From: Ostrinia nubilalis
Lineage: Eukaryota > Arthropoda > Insecta > Lepidoptera > Crambidae
DNA length: 64,000 nucleotides
Reading direction: 5' to 3'
Assembly: GCF_963855985.1 (NCBI RefSeq)
Contig: NC_087098.1
Location: 15,830,501 to 15,894,500, forward strand
The translations under genes and the position numbers were made by a program. Below the pieces are notes generated by a model. That model ran no database searches and was not told the DNA's origin. It was given only the letters and a program-made list of their open reading frames with translations. Below, one piece after another: positions 12,779 through 23,500 of this stretch (positions are counted from its first letter, which is position 1; each line of letters opens with the position of its first letter).

Positions 12779-15374
12779 TATTTAAATAATAAACAAAAAG
12801 TAATGTATTTTTACACTTTTTAGTTAACATACACATGTATACGAAAATCATAATATTTTTATACACGCGTTAAATAGGTGTGATATTTATATTATGACCA
12901 TAAGTGGTCAAATTCAATATTTATTCTACAATACTTAACCTACGAGTAGAAATTACAGAATTCAATTCTATTTGCATTGCTATGTTAATTTCAAATATTT
13001 TTACAAATATCAAAAACGATAGAAAGAGCAGCACCTCGTGAAAAAGATAAAATCCCTGAGTTATTGGTTCTGGTGCAGTATAATAATAATATTGAAGAGA
13101 TATAGTAAAATACAAAAAGCTTTTATTCCAAAAATTGGTCAAGTACCGGGACGATTTTTGAAAATTTAGGACGATTTTATTTTGCTTTCATAGTTCGTAA
13201 AAAAAAAGAGCTAAATCATTCCATATTTTGCTATTTTGACTTAAGGAAAAAGGAATAAAATAATATTTAAAAAATGAAGACGGAAAATAAATTTGTATTA
13301 ATTAATGAAATGTAATGACTCTTGGTTTGTATTTTTTTTAAGGATAGGTAATTAAACCAAATAATACTTTTAAATTAACATTAGGTACCTAAATTAAATT
13401 TTTTAAAACATTTTAGCAATTGTTATAAAATGAAATAAATGTTTCTATAGGTTGCTAACCTAAACTCTACAATAATTTTGCGGGTTTTTGGCCTTTAGTG
13501 CCTTGATTCTACATGCACATCAAATACACGACTAAATAGATTGTTCTATACAAAAATATCTTTCTTCCACAAAATTCCTATTAAAGCCTGTTCCATGCAG
13601 TATTTTGCGATCCATTTGATACTCGTGATAATATTCTACTAATTACTAGGAGTCTACTAATTAAGCCTTGGGTCCCAAACAGTGTTTTAATAATTTAATA
13701 ACCAAAAAAACTAAAATATTTACTTCGGTTTTCAATTTCTCTTTTCTTTTAAAATAATTAGTTTAGTGTGTATTCAAAATATGTAATTTTATTCAAATAT
13801 ATTAATAGAGATAGAAGTAGAAATTTATATAATTATGTAGAAGATAGACCCGATGGCATCATTAAATTGTAAATATAATAATGTTGTGCATGCAATATTT
13901 TAATACAAAATTATAAAATGTCATACATTTTATACGTATAATTATAATCTTAAAAGATATGTAAATTACAAGCATTTTATATTACGTTACAAGCATATAA
14001 ACGTACCTTAAACTCCATCATAATTTTATTTTTTTGTGGACAATGATATTTCATAAGTTGATATTTAAATTCTTAATAATTATACACCCAGATATGTATA
14101 TACATGATTAATATATCCACTCACTCACACGCTCCTACCTAAAACTATGCAATATTCGTTGTACACAATCTTATAGTGAACCGAATCTCTCGCTTCTTTT
14201 TGTTGATTTTTATTTTTATTTTATCCTACAAAAAACTTAATTTAAGCAAATAGCGAATGTCCTTGGTTGTACCTCATAAACAATTAAAAATAGTGTATAA
14301 TCTACTATCATAATTATGGAATAATTATATCATGTAAGCAGTATGTATACTCGTATTACAATGCAAATAAAACACTTTGAGCACTGGATAATACTTATTC
14401 TTGAACACTACACCACACCACCTATAGCCCAAATGCAGCACCCAATCCTTTAGGTAAACTACTTACTTATACTCACGCATTATAATGTTAACATTGATAA
14501 AGTCCAATTTTTCAGATATGACCGGTCAGGTAGGTAAATATATAAAATTATAGGAATATTAAATTAATTACAGCACACATTTCAACTGGATTCAAAAAGT
14601 AAAATAATTAATAGGTATTGATATTAATTATGTAGTTCATGTATAATGAAATCAACGTTAGGAAATATTTATACTTAACGCAAGTAAAAATATTTGTTAA
14701 ATTTTCCTACCCAATGACGTTGTATTTTTATAGAAAGTCACGTAATCAAAACGTTCATTTTGAATAGCATTTTGTAAAATAAGATGTGAACTCATCACCT
14801 GATGTTAAGTTGTAGTTGCTTCAAACTTGCTAATACAAGTAAAAGTGGAAAAGACGTTAAGAGACACGTACCTCGAAGCACCAAATGAAAGTAAAGTACA
14901 CTATTTCACGTTCGCCAAACTTCATCGGGCGCTTCACTCTTCCAAGTTTTCCCAATCTGGAGCTGCAAAATTAATTCTAACTTGCTCGACTGCTCCACGG
15001 AGATTTAGTTCAGGATCTTACGACTTACCTTCTCTTTACTTTATGGATTTTTTTCCACGCAGGGGCACTAATGAAAGGAAGCATGTTTGAAGAAAAATAA
15101 AGTGTAGATCTGTGATTAAAACTTAGCAAGTGCTTACCAACTGTTAACTTTTAGAAATAATCACGCATACATCTGACGTGCATTATGTGTTAGTAGCACA
15201 TCATATAAAATTGAAAGTAGTTTATTTGCAGAGGAGTAGATTTTTTTCCATCATGTGTAAAACTAAACAAACAGCAATCTTAAAAACACTTTACATAGAA
15301 GATTTGAGGACCTATGACACTGGCTCACACCTGATTTTACACCCTAAGTGCACTCACAATTCAACACTCGCACT
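12779..15374. other. AT-rich flank downstream of the gene
   Basis: No exon, repeat or coding frame is supported. The minus-strand gene probably ends before this or uses a distal poly(A) site here. Confidence 0.55.
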
Positions 15375-15537
15375 CGCACCCCCCAGAATTGACAGAGGAG
15401 CGAAAAATAAAGCTCTGACTAATCCAATGCATTGATGAACTAAAGAACAAACTTTTGCATACTTATAGTTAACAAAAGACTTAAGAGACATTTCTTCACA
15501 CCTGATCACACATCCTAAAACACACGAGTCAGTTCCA

Positions 15538-15769
15538 TCAGAAATAATACACATTGTCCTTAGGTCCGAAGCGCACGCGCTTGTCAGGACGCGGCAGCAC
15601 CACCAACCACCATCAGGCCGCGTGCCGGGCGTCGTCCGGCTCCCAGATTTCCGGGATTTTCTCATTCCGCTCGGCCTGGGAGAGGACTTCTTGCAAGTCC
15701 ACGTTGAGCTGGTTAAAGCCAATACTGTCTTTTTTGACACTTGAGGAACATGATGTTAGAGACCTGTAC
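15538..15769 (-). pseudogene. Terminal exon copy 1 (most 3'), frame-shifted
   Basis: The acceptor-like GCCTAAG at 15776-15770 is followed by 157 nt to the inner TGA (15615-15613), giving the same phase break as copy 4. The conserved block shows amino-acid changes (EIWEP for EIREP, KDN for KDK), so it appears to drift more than the others. The distal tail ends at TGA 15540-15538. Related spacer sequence continues down to about 15375 and then stops, marking the 3' end of the array. Confidence 0.6.
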
Positions 15770-15970
15770 CTTAGGCAATTCGCAAGAAACCCCCCAGATT
15801 TGACAAAGGAGCGAAAAATAAAAGTCCGACTAATCTAATTCGTAGATGATCTAAAAGTAGGAATTAAACATACTTAAAGATAACAAATCATTTAACGGAC
15901 ACTGCTTCACACCTGATCGCACACCCTAATAGCACACACGGGAACCATTTCCATCATTTATTAGCACTAG

Positions 15971-16186
15971 TCAGAAATAGTACACCTTGTCCTTAGGTCC
16001 GAAGCGCACGCGCTTGTCAGGACGCGGCAGCACCACCAACCACCATCAGGCCGCGTGCCGGGCGTCGTCCGGCTCCCGGATCTCCGGGATTTTCTCATTC
16101 CGCTCGGCCTGGGTGAAGACTTCTTGCAAGTTCACGCTGAGCTGGCTAAAGCGATACTTAAGGCTTATAGTGCTAGAGCCCTGTAC
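15971..16186 (-). CDS. Terminal exon copy 2: open alternative last exon candidate
   Basis: It has the same architecture as copy 3. The acceptor TTTCTTGCCTAAG leads in phase 0 into VQGSSTISLKYRFSQLSV, NLQEVFTQAERNEK and the shared IPEIREPDDARHAA, then TGA at 16048-16046 (47 codons with stop). The conserved 24-codon tail ends at TGA 15973-15971, and AATAAA follows at 15962-15957, as after copy 5. The upstream half differs from copy 3 at several residues while the downstream half is nearly identical, so the copies are not just an assembly echo. Confidence 0.5.
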
Positions 16187-16370
16187 CTTAGGCAAGAAAC
16201 CCCCCACATTTAGGTGCTAAGAGAAAAGTAAAGGTCTGCTAATCCAATGCGTTGATGAACTAAAGAACAAACTTTTACATACCAAAAGACTTAAAAGACA
16301 CTTAACAAAAGACTTAAAAGACACTTCTTCACACCTGATCACATATCCTAAAAGCACACACACGAACCAG

Positions 16371-16586
16371 TCAGAAATAGTACACCTTGTCCTTAGGTCC
16401 GAAGCGCACGCGCTTGTCAGGACGCGGCAGCACCACCAACCACCATCAGGCCGCGTGCCGGGCGTCGTCCGGCTCCCGGATCTCCGGGATCTTCTCATTC
16501 CGCTCGGCCTGGGAGAGGATTTCTTGCAAGCTCACGCTGAGCTGGTTAAAGTGATACTTAGGGATTATGTTGCTAGAGCCCTGTAC
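16371..16586 (-). CDS. Terminal exon copy 3: open alternative last exon candidate
   Basis: The acceptor TTTTCTTGCCTAAG is followed in phase 0 by VQGSSNIIPKYHFNQLSV, SLQEILSQAERNEK and IPEIREPDDARHAA, then TGA at 16448-16446 (47 codons with stop). After the TGA the 24-codon VYYF tail continues to a second TGA at 16373-16371. A second AG six bases later (GTACAG) is also in phase. Splicing exon 6 directly here would give an uninterrupted C-terminus, unlike copy 5. No AATAAA is seen right after the tail. Confidence 0.5.
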
Positions 16587-16865
16587 CTTAGGCAAGAAAA
16601 CCCCCAAATTGAGCTGCTAAGAGAAAAGTAATATGACTTATCCTGCGTTGAAGAACTAAAGAACATTTTTTTACATCCCAAAAGACTTAAACGACACTTA
16701 AACAAAAGACTTAAACGACACTTAACGAAAGACTTAAAAGACACTTCTTCACACCTGATCACATATCCTAAAAGCACACACACGAACCAGTCAGAAATAG
16801 TACACCTTGTCCTTAGGTCCGAAGCGCACGCGCTTGTCAGGACGCGGCAGCACCACCAACCACCA

Positions 16866-17022
16866 TCAGGCCGCGTGCCGGGCGTCGTCCGGCTCCCGGA
16901 TCTCCGGGATTTTCTCGTTGCGCTCGGCCTGGGAGAGGACTTCTTGCAAGTCTACGTTGAGCTGGTTAAAGCCAATACTGTCTTTTTTGACACTTGAGGA
17001 ACATGATGTTAGAGACCTGTGC
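16866..17022 (-). pseudogene. Terminal exon copy 4, frame-shifted
   Basis: The acceptor-like TTGCCTAAG and alternative CACAG precede a 157-nt stretch to the shared inner TGA. That length is not a multiple of three, so entry in phase 0 from exon 6 gives a short tail that stops at TAA before the QEVLSQAERNE block. The conserved block and the distal VYYF tail (to 16791) are intact at the DNA level. It resembles copy 1 over this region, and its downstream spacer is nearly identical to the spacer after copy 1's acceptor, offset by 1,253 bp. Confidence 0.6.
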
Positions 17023-17209
17023 CTTAGGCAATTCGCAAGAAACCCCCCAGATTTGACAAAGGAGCAAAAAATAAAAGTCCGACTAATCTAATTCGTAGAT
17101 GATCTAAAAGTAGGAATTAAACATACTTAAAGATAACAAATCATTTAACGGACACTGCTTCACACCTGATCGCACACCCTAATAGCACACACGGGAACCA
17201 TTTCCATCA

Positions 17210-17215
17210 TTTATT
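17210..17215 (-). terminator. Poly(A) signal AATAAA after terminal exon copy 5
   Basis: AATAAA on the minus strand lies 9 nt after the last TGA of copy 5. An identical placement exists after copy 2 (15962-15957), but not after copies 1, 3 and 4. This supports the distal VYYF stop as an original gene end. Confidence 0.55.
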
Positions 17216-17223
17216 AGCACTAG

Positions 17224-17538
17224 TCAGAAATAGTACACCTTGTCCTTAGGTCCGAAGCGCACGCGCTTGTCAGGACGCGGCAGCACCACCAACCACCATC
17301 AGGCCGCGTGCCGGGCGTCGTCCGGCTCCCGGATCTCCGGGATTTTCTCATTCCGCTCGGCCTGGGAGAGGACTTCTTGCACGTGCACGCTGAGCTCGGG
17401 CCGCACGACGTGCGTGAAGGGCAGCAGCGCGCCGGCCACGTCCATGGTGTTGTTGATGTTGCGGTGCCACAGCTCCAGCACGACGCTGCGCCGCTGCTAC
17501 TTGAAGCGAGGCGGACCGAGCCAGCCGCAGCCGAACAC
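17224..17538 (-). CDS. Terminal exon copy 5 (nearest exon 6), with in-frame TAG and TGA before the last TGA
   Basis: The acceptor CAACTCCACAG is followed in phase 0 by VFGCGWLGPPRFK and TAG (17499-17497). The same frame then continues protein-like with QRRSVVLELWHRN, NNTMDVAGALLPF, HVVRPELSVHVQEV and QAERNEKIPEIREPDDARHA to TGA (17301-17299). Then come 24 more codons, WWLVVLPRPDKRVRFG and PKDKVYYF, to TGA at 17226-17224. AATAAA follows at 17215-17210. The strict annotation stops at TAG, giving 537 residues. Readthrough, a recent nonsense mutation or an assembly error are the other options. The two other frames give arginine/serine/cysteine-rich translations typical of shadows. Only this copy keeps the longer upstream part of the exon. 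Confidence 0.7.
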
Positions 17539-20500
17539 CTGTGGAGTTGGATAGAAATGTAATGAGGGTTTTCGCGAATGAAAAATCCGCCAGATGGCAA
17601 TACGTAGACGCGAGGTCCAAATGCTGCATGATTGGTTATTTTTGACATGACATTGACAGATATGTCAAAATCCACCAATCACGCAGCAGTCAGACCCCAC
17701 ATCCACGTCCCGCCATCTAGCGGATCTTTCATTCGCGTAAACCCTCATTGCGGTAATGGATGGATGGCGATTCTGACCATCCACGCATTTATCACAAGAA
17801 TCATTTGGTAAAACTTCAGTGTACAGTCACTGAACTTCAGATGTTAAACTTAATCACAGACATAAGGGTGGTTTGACATAATGGGAGTAAGTATGGTCTG
17901 GAAAATACATAAAATTGCACAACTATTTACCAGCCGCGGTAGCAATAAGAGGCTTATAACTCTCCTTGCTAGATGAGCAGCTCACCTTTCCACCGACCCT
18001 CACTTTATTAGTTTCACGTGGTGGAAAAATATATCTAGGTACACTTCAAAATACTCCAGCATAAACTGTCCTTCTACTCACTTGGTAGACCACCAGCGCT
18101 AGCAAAAGTAGCAGCAACAGCGCGAAGACCCCCCACACCACTCCTAGTTGCGTCAGCGCGAACTTGTAGAGAGACCTATGACATCACTGGATTGGCCGAG
18201 TGTCCAGTAGTTTCCTTATGAAACTGGATAAGGATCTTTTGTGCTAGGAATATCACTCACTTGGCACACCACCAGTGCCAGCAGAAGTAGCAGCAGCAGC
18301 GCGATGACTCCCCATACCACTCCTAGCTGCGTCAGCGCAAACACGTATAGAGTCCTGTGACACCACTGGTTGGGCTCGAAGAGCGTGGGCGCGTAGTCTG
18401 GCCACATGATGCCGAGCGTCCAGTAGTTGCCGAATGCGAACCTGAGTAAGAACGTTTCTTCGAAATTAAGTGGTAAAGATTCTGATTTTTTTTTTCGGCC
18501 AACAGATTCTAACTTGTTTTATTGATTGACCCTTTGACGCAGGTGTATTATTACCTAATTAGGTTTTGAATAAAAGCCAAACGATGGATTGGTCATGAAT
18601 GAAATTTTCATGAAGGAAGATTCGTGTATTTAATGTCTCTAACGATAATCTTTTGAATTTATGATGAACATTTTGAAGCAACGAAATTAGGACCGAGACA
18701 AAAATTTAAAATTGTCTAAAATGTAATAAAGTTAAACAAAGGACGTAACAGCCCCCGTGACATGAGACAAGTTAATTATGTAAGTGTTCTAGTGTCCGAC
18801 CGAATGTTCGGTTTCGGTTTCGTTTTCGGTTGAGTTTCGGTAAAAACACGAGTTTCGGTTTAGTTTCGTTTTCAGCGGCAAACTTGCCGAAACTACGACC
18901 GAAACCGAATGTGCATTCGGGAGTTTCCGCGCTCTTATCGGTCATGTTCGGCGCATTGAATGAGTGAATGAATCCGATCAGAGCCAATGTCGTGATTCGC
19001 TCGCTTGTTTGTTTGCTGTTAGTTTTGTTTTGTTGTGGTGGCGAGTTTTCGAGTGATTTATTTTGAATTTTGTAAGTTTTATGTCGTTATAACTTATAAG
19101 AGCGGGTGTAAACATAAAAAAAATGCTATACGTAAACAAACATTAGTTAAGTAGTTAGTAATGACTATAGTGCATCATGGTGATAATATTATGGATTCAG
19201 AGTTTCAAAGTTCATTTTAGTATTTATCACCAAGGTATCCAAGTGGCAAGTACAGTAGATACTAACTTACGTACTACCAATTTTGTTTTGAGAAATTATT
19301 AAGGTAAAAGACCCGACCATGGGACGGGTTATGTAGATGTCCTGAATATTGCGAGTAATTAAAAATCTAGACTATAAATCCTTCTTTTTCTTTTTTAATA
19401 CATAATTTGATACCTTTTAGAGTAAAAAGGCACTTTATAAGTTCAATTTTAATGCAATTTAAAGAGAAAACAATAAAGACTGACTGATTATAATAACGTT
19501 TTCTTTATTTTTCCCTCAAAATATGAGCCTTGTAAGGAAGTTTCGGTTTCGGTTTCGGTTTCGGTCGTAAAACTAGTTTCGGTCGGACACTAAAGTGTTC
19601 CAATGAGTCAAGCGGCTGATAATTTGCGATTCCTTGAGAACCCGACCCTACTTCAGGCTGTCCTTAATTAATTTTTGCCAGGACTTGCGCGCCCTGACTA
19701 CTGTGGGTAATATCCTCATCAAGCCTCTCTCATTAACTTGCCAATGTCCAAATCAAGGAAAATTCTCAGTAATTTGGGACTGCAAATGATAAAGGGTGTC
19801 ACATTATTACGATTCAGACAATTGAATTTTTAAGTTAGGAAACTTAAGGACGTCTGTCATAAAATCAAGGTCCCTTAACTAAAAATTGGTTCACCTTCCT
19901 TTCGTTTGAGTTCAGAACGGTATTGACAATAAGCTAACACTCATATTAATGATGCTTGAAGTGGCTTGCCTATCCTAAACAAAAGCTAAAACTCTCTGAT
20001 AATATAAAATCCAATCCATCATAACATTAAACGACACATTAAACTTAAATAACTTATTTTCCTAGAAATCCTATCCATTAAATACAAAGGTCGTATCATA
20101 CAGCCTGTTGCCAGGATGCCATTACAGCGCCTTTCATCGTTAAACGGATCCACTTTATCCTAAGTCAAGAATGCTCCAAAAAGTATATCGTATTTTCACA
20201 TAACGATAACGTTAAAGCGTAAAACGCACGACACATCAGCGGTATCGAGTGACAAAGATGGAACTATCGTTGTCACTTGAGTATTTCACAGTGTGGGCGG
20301 CATTTTAGTTTATGTGAAACCATCAAGTGCGTAAATACACGTTATTTTAGAGTATCTCGCCAGCGATATTGCTTTTGGACCAAAAATATGTGACATATTC
20401 CCGGGGAACTGTATTTATTTCCTGGGTAAAAGGAACCTCACACTGAAGTATTTTTAGAAAACGGTAGGTGTCGGTATGTCACAACAGGATATGACGTAAT

Positions 20501-23500
20501 AAAATTGGTAAAGAATTGTGAAAGGCACCTTCAAACAAAGTGTTACCGAAGCTATTACTAAATGGTTAACCTTAAACAAAAAAAAGTCGTGAGCTTCTAT
20601 TTATTCAAATTTAAACGTGAATATACTCGTAAGTGTATAATATTTTATAGGCTTTTACGCAGGTAAAAAAGAAATTAGCGTGAAAAAATAAAAAGCAAAA
20701 ATCTATTTTCAGTCTAAAAAGACTCGTCAAAAACTCAATTTTGCCTTTACTCATAACTTGCTCAACGAATATAATAACATGAAGAGTCACAATAAAATCT
20801 CATTTAGTTTTCAAAAGTTTCGTTCGAGATAATAATGTTACGCAAATTCTAAACGTTTCTAAGATAAACTTTGCTTCAGCGTAATTTGCCATATTAACTT
20901 TAGCCTGTTATTTTTGTTTCGACTTTTAGTATCATTTCACTTGTTTACTCCTACAGCTCCACATTATACTAATATTATTTAGAAATTGTATGTAAATAAA
21001 GAAAGATGTTAACTGTGTACGCAATTTTGTGAGCATGAAAAGATCACAGATCCAGTTAACTAAGAATACTTATTTATAATAGGGAGTGTACCTACGCTAA
21101 ATCCTCCATTTGTTTCCAATAAATTAGGGATGCTCCTGCAGACAACATTAAATGACTAAGATGATGATGATGATCAAAATTTTAAGAAACAAGTACTATA
21201 CAACTCTTTGTTTAGGTAACTTGTGACAAAATATTGTTTACATGACAGGCCTAGCCCAGCGAAGAAATCACAGTTACTTTATGAACTGAAGCATATTATG
21301 TTGGTACAACCTTAGCATTATCACTGGTATTTATGTAAAGAAATGTATGTACACACGGCCACACTGTCAACTATCCATTTCCATTTTTGCTCTCGCTCTC
21401 ATCAAATGGTGATTCTTTGCGATAGAACGAGATGACATGACAGGCAATGGATAGTTAACACTGTTGCCGATGGTACAACCTAATGTAATGTTAAAGTTGT
21501 TAAAGTAAAGTAAAGTAATAAAGTAAATGATCTTTTATTTATTCAAAGTCAAAGTCAAAATTTCTTTATTTGTTTAGACTAATAAATAGTTCTTACAAAT
21601 CGTCATTTTGCTCTTAAGGAGCCTCTACATGTTTCATAATCTTTTTACCCTACCAGCGCTTCGAGACCAACATTTGGCAAGTGCTGAGAAGAACCGCCGC
21701 AACAAACTCAGTCACCACTGTCTGCCGGTTAATATAAATAAATAGAAATAGTAGTAGTAGGGACATTCGATTCAGGAGCAGTTCACTGAATTTACCATGC
21801 ATTCTTGTATGGTGTATCTTATAAGAACTAGTATACTTACCAGCCCAAAAGGAACACCGTGAGCATATAAGCGAGCACCCTCTCCGGCACGCTGGGCGCG
21901 CTGTTGACACTTCTGCTCGCCAGCTGCGCCCACAGCAGCCAGCAGATGCCCGCCCCGCCGGCGGCGCCGCCTACCACCATGTAGACAGGGATGCGAGGCT
22001 CGGCCGGGCAGTCACGGATGTATTGGACACCTGGACAGTAACATAGAATAAATTAAAATTAAAATTCATTTATTTTTGCAAATAGGCTTTTAGAAAGCAC
22101 TTTTACACGTCCCAATATTAACCCTACCACTGCTTCGGGACAATAAATGGGCCAGTGCTGAGAAAAAGCAGCGCAAGAGACTCAGTTACTATTGTCAGCC
22201 TCCTTTTCAAGGGTTTACAGTCTTTAAAATATACAAAATATTATAGTCATAAGTATTGATGCGAGCTAGGTAGTTAAACATTCCAAACATTTTTATCTTT
22301 TATATAATCATCAACTTTATAGTAGGCCTTTTTCATTAAGGTGCTTTTGATATGTGCTTTAAATTTATGAATGGGCAATTCTACAACAGTTTGTGGTAAT
22401 TTATTGAAAAGTTTAATACATTTCCCCATAAATGAATTAGCAATCTTGTGCAGTCTGAAATTTGGAACGGCAAGTTTATTTTTGTTTCTTGTATTGAACT
22501 TGTGTAAATCACTCTTTCTAGTAAATTGCTCTATATTTTTGCAATACATAATTACAGTGTAAAGCCGAGTGATAACCCACAGTTATACTCCTGAGAAGAA
22601 GAAAGGTCCACCTGCTGAACATACCCACTGTGAAGTGACACTCTGTAGGGAGCATGGTATAGCAGCATGTCAATTTTGACCGAACAATCATTCCTTTTAC
22701 TTATAATTCCTGCAATCTCTGATGAAAACCTAAAGATGTACGCTAATAAGACGCTGCGCTTTTTTTCGAATGGAATCTACCGTAACTGCATCAAAAGACA
22801 TCGGAACGCATTCAAGTGGAGCGGCGCTGCGCTACACGTCTCTTACTGTGCATTGACACTTGCTGCAGCGCTCTAATGTGACATTCACCATGCATAATGT
22901 ATAAAAGAATATTTTGACGCTTAGTGCAGCGCCGCACAGTACAGCTGCTCGGCCTTAACATCAGTTTCCTGATGGGTGCCGGTAAAAATCAGTGGGTCCT
23001 CAAGAAGTTTCAATCTGTGTACAATCAGCGTCTTAGCGTGTATGAGAATAGGCGATCACATTTAAAGCAACACCGTAGTAAAGCAATCAATATTAGCAAT
23101 GTAACGCTTTCTAAAACTGGTCACTGGTCATACGTCTGTTATGAAGTCGCCTTAACACTCCATAAATCAAGGTTACCGACCCGCCGCGCGCCGACAAGGG
23201 TTTGAAGTGGAAATCATAATTTAAGACGCCATTCTTGCAAACAATGTCGCCAAGAACAAAACCCAGACGGAGGTTGGCGAATCGGTTACGACGATTAGAA
23301 GGCTTAATGAAGCTTAGTTTGTGGTGAGGCGTGCGCTTAACGTTTTAATATACCATTGTAAGCGGTGATTCTAATAGAATTATTGTCGTAAGTAGAGAAA
23401 ATGTTCGATATCGTACAGACGTGTGAAAATCGTGTAATAAACTAGTTTTATTCGAATATTTTTTTCAACATGAGGTATGTAACATTGTCTTTCAGTCGAG

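Larger units (their letters stand above)
15375..17538 (-). repeat. Tandem array of five terminal-exon units (~400-435 bp each)
   Basis: The 20-bp core GGTCCGAAGCGCACGCGCTT recurs on the plus strand near 15564, 15991, 16398, 16817 and 17250. Each unit carries the 3' exon core plus a spacer with ACACCTGATC and AAAAGACTTAA motifs. The blocks at about 15700-16130 and 16953-17380 are almost identical at a constant 1,253-bp offset, a second-order duplication or gene conversion. Copies 3 and 4 have extra short direct repeats of AAAGACTTAAA(C/A)GACACTT in their spacers. Confidence 0.88.

Noticed and set aside
14827..15090. 87-codon plus frame
   Set aside because: No recognisable family, and composition like the surrounding non-coding DNA.
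17224..17301. Selenocysteine use of the inner TGA
   Set aside because: No SECIS-like element was recognised, and loss of selenoproteins is reported in several insect groups including Lepidoptera; readthrough or a plain stop is simpler.
15554..17554. Repeated plus-strand frames starting MSLGPKRTRLSGRG in each array unit
   Set aside because: Antisense of the conserved terminal-exon core; arises in every copy because the core is conserved.
17220..17678. 152-codon minus frame rich in S, R, C and T across the last exon
   Set aside because: It is out of phase with exon 6 and gives low-complexity shadow translation; the phase-0 frame has protein-like content despite its stops.
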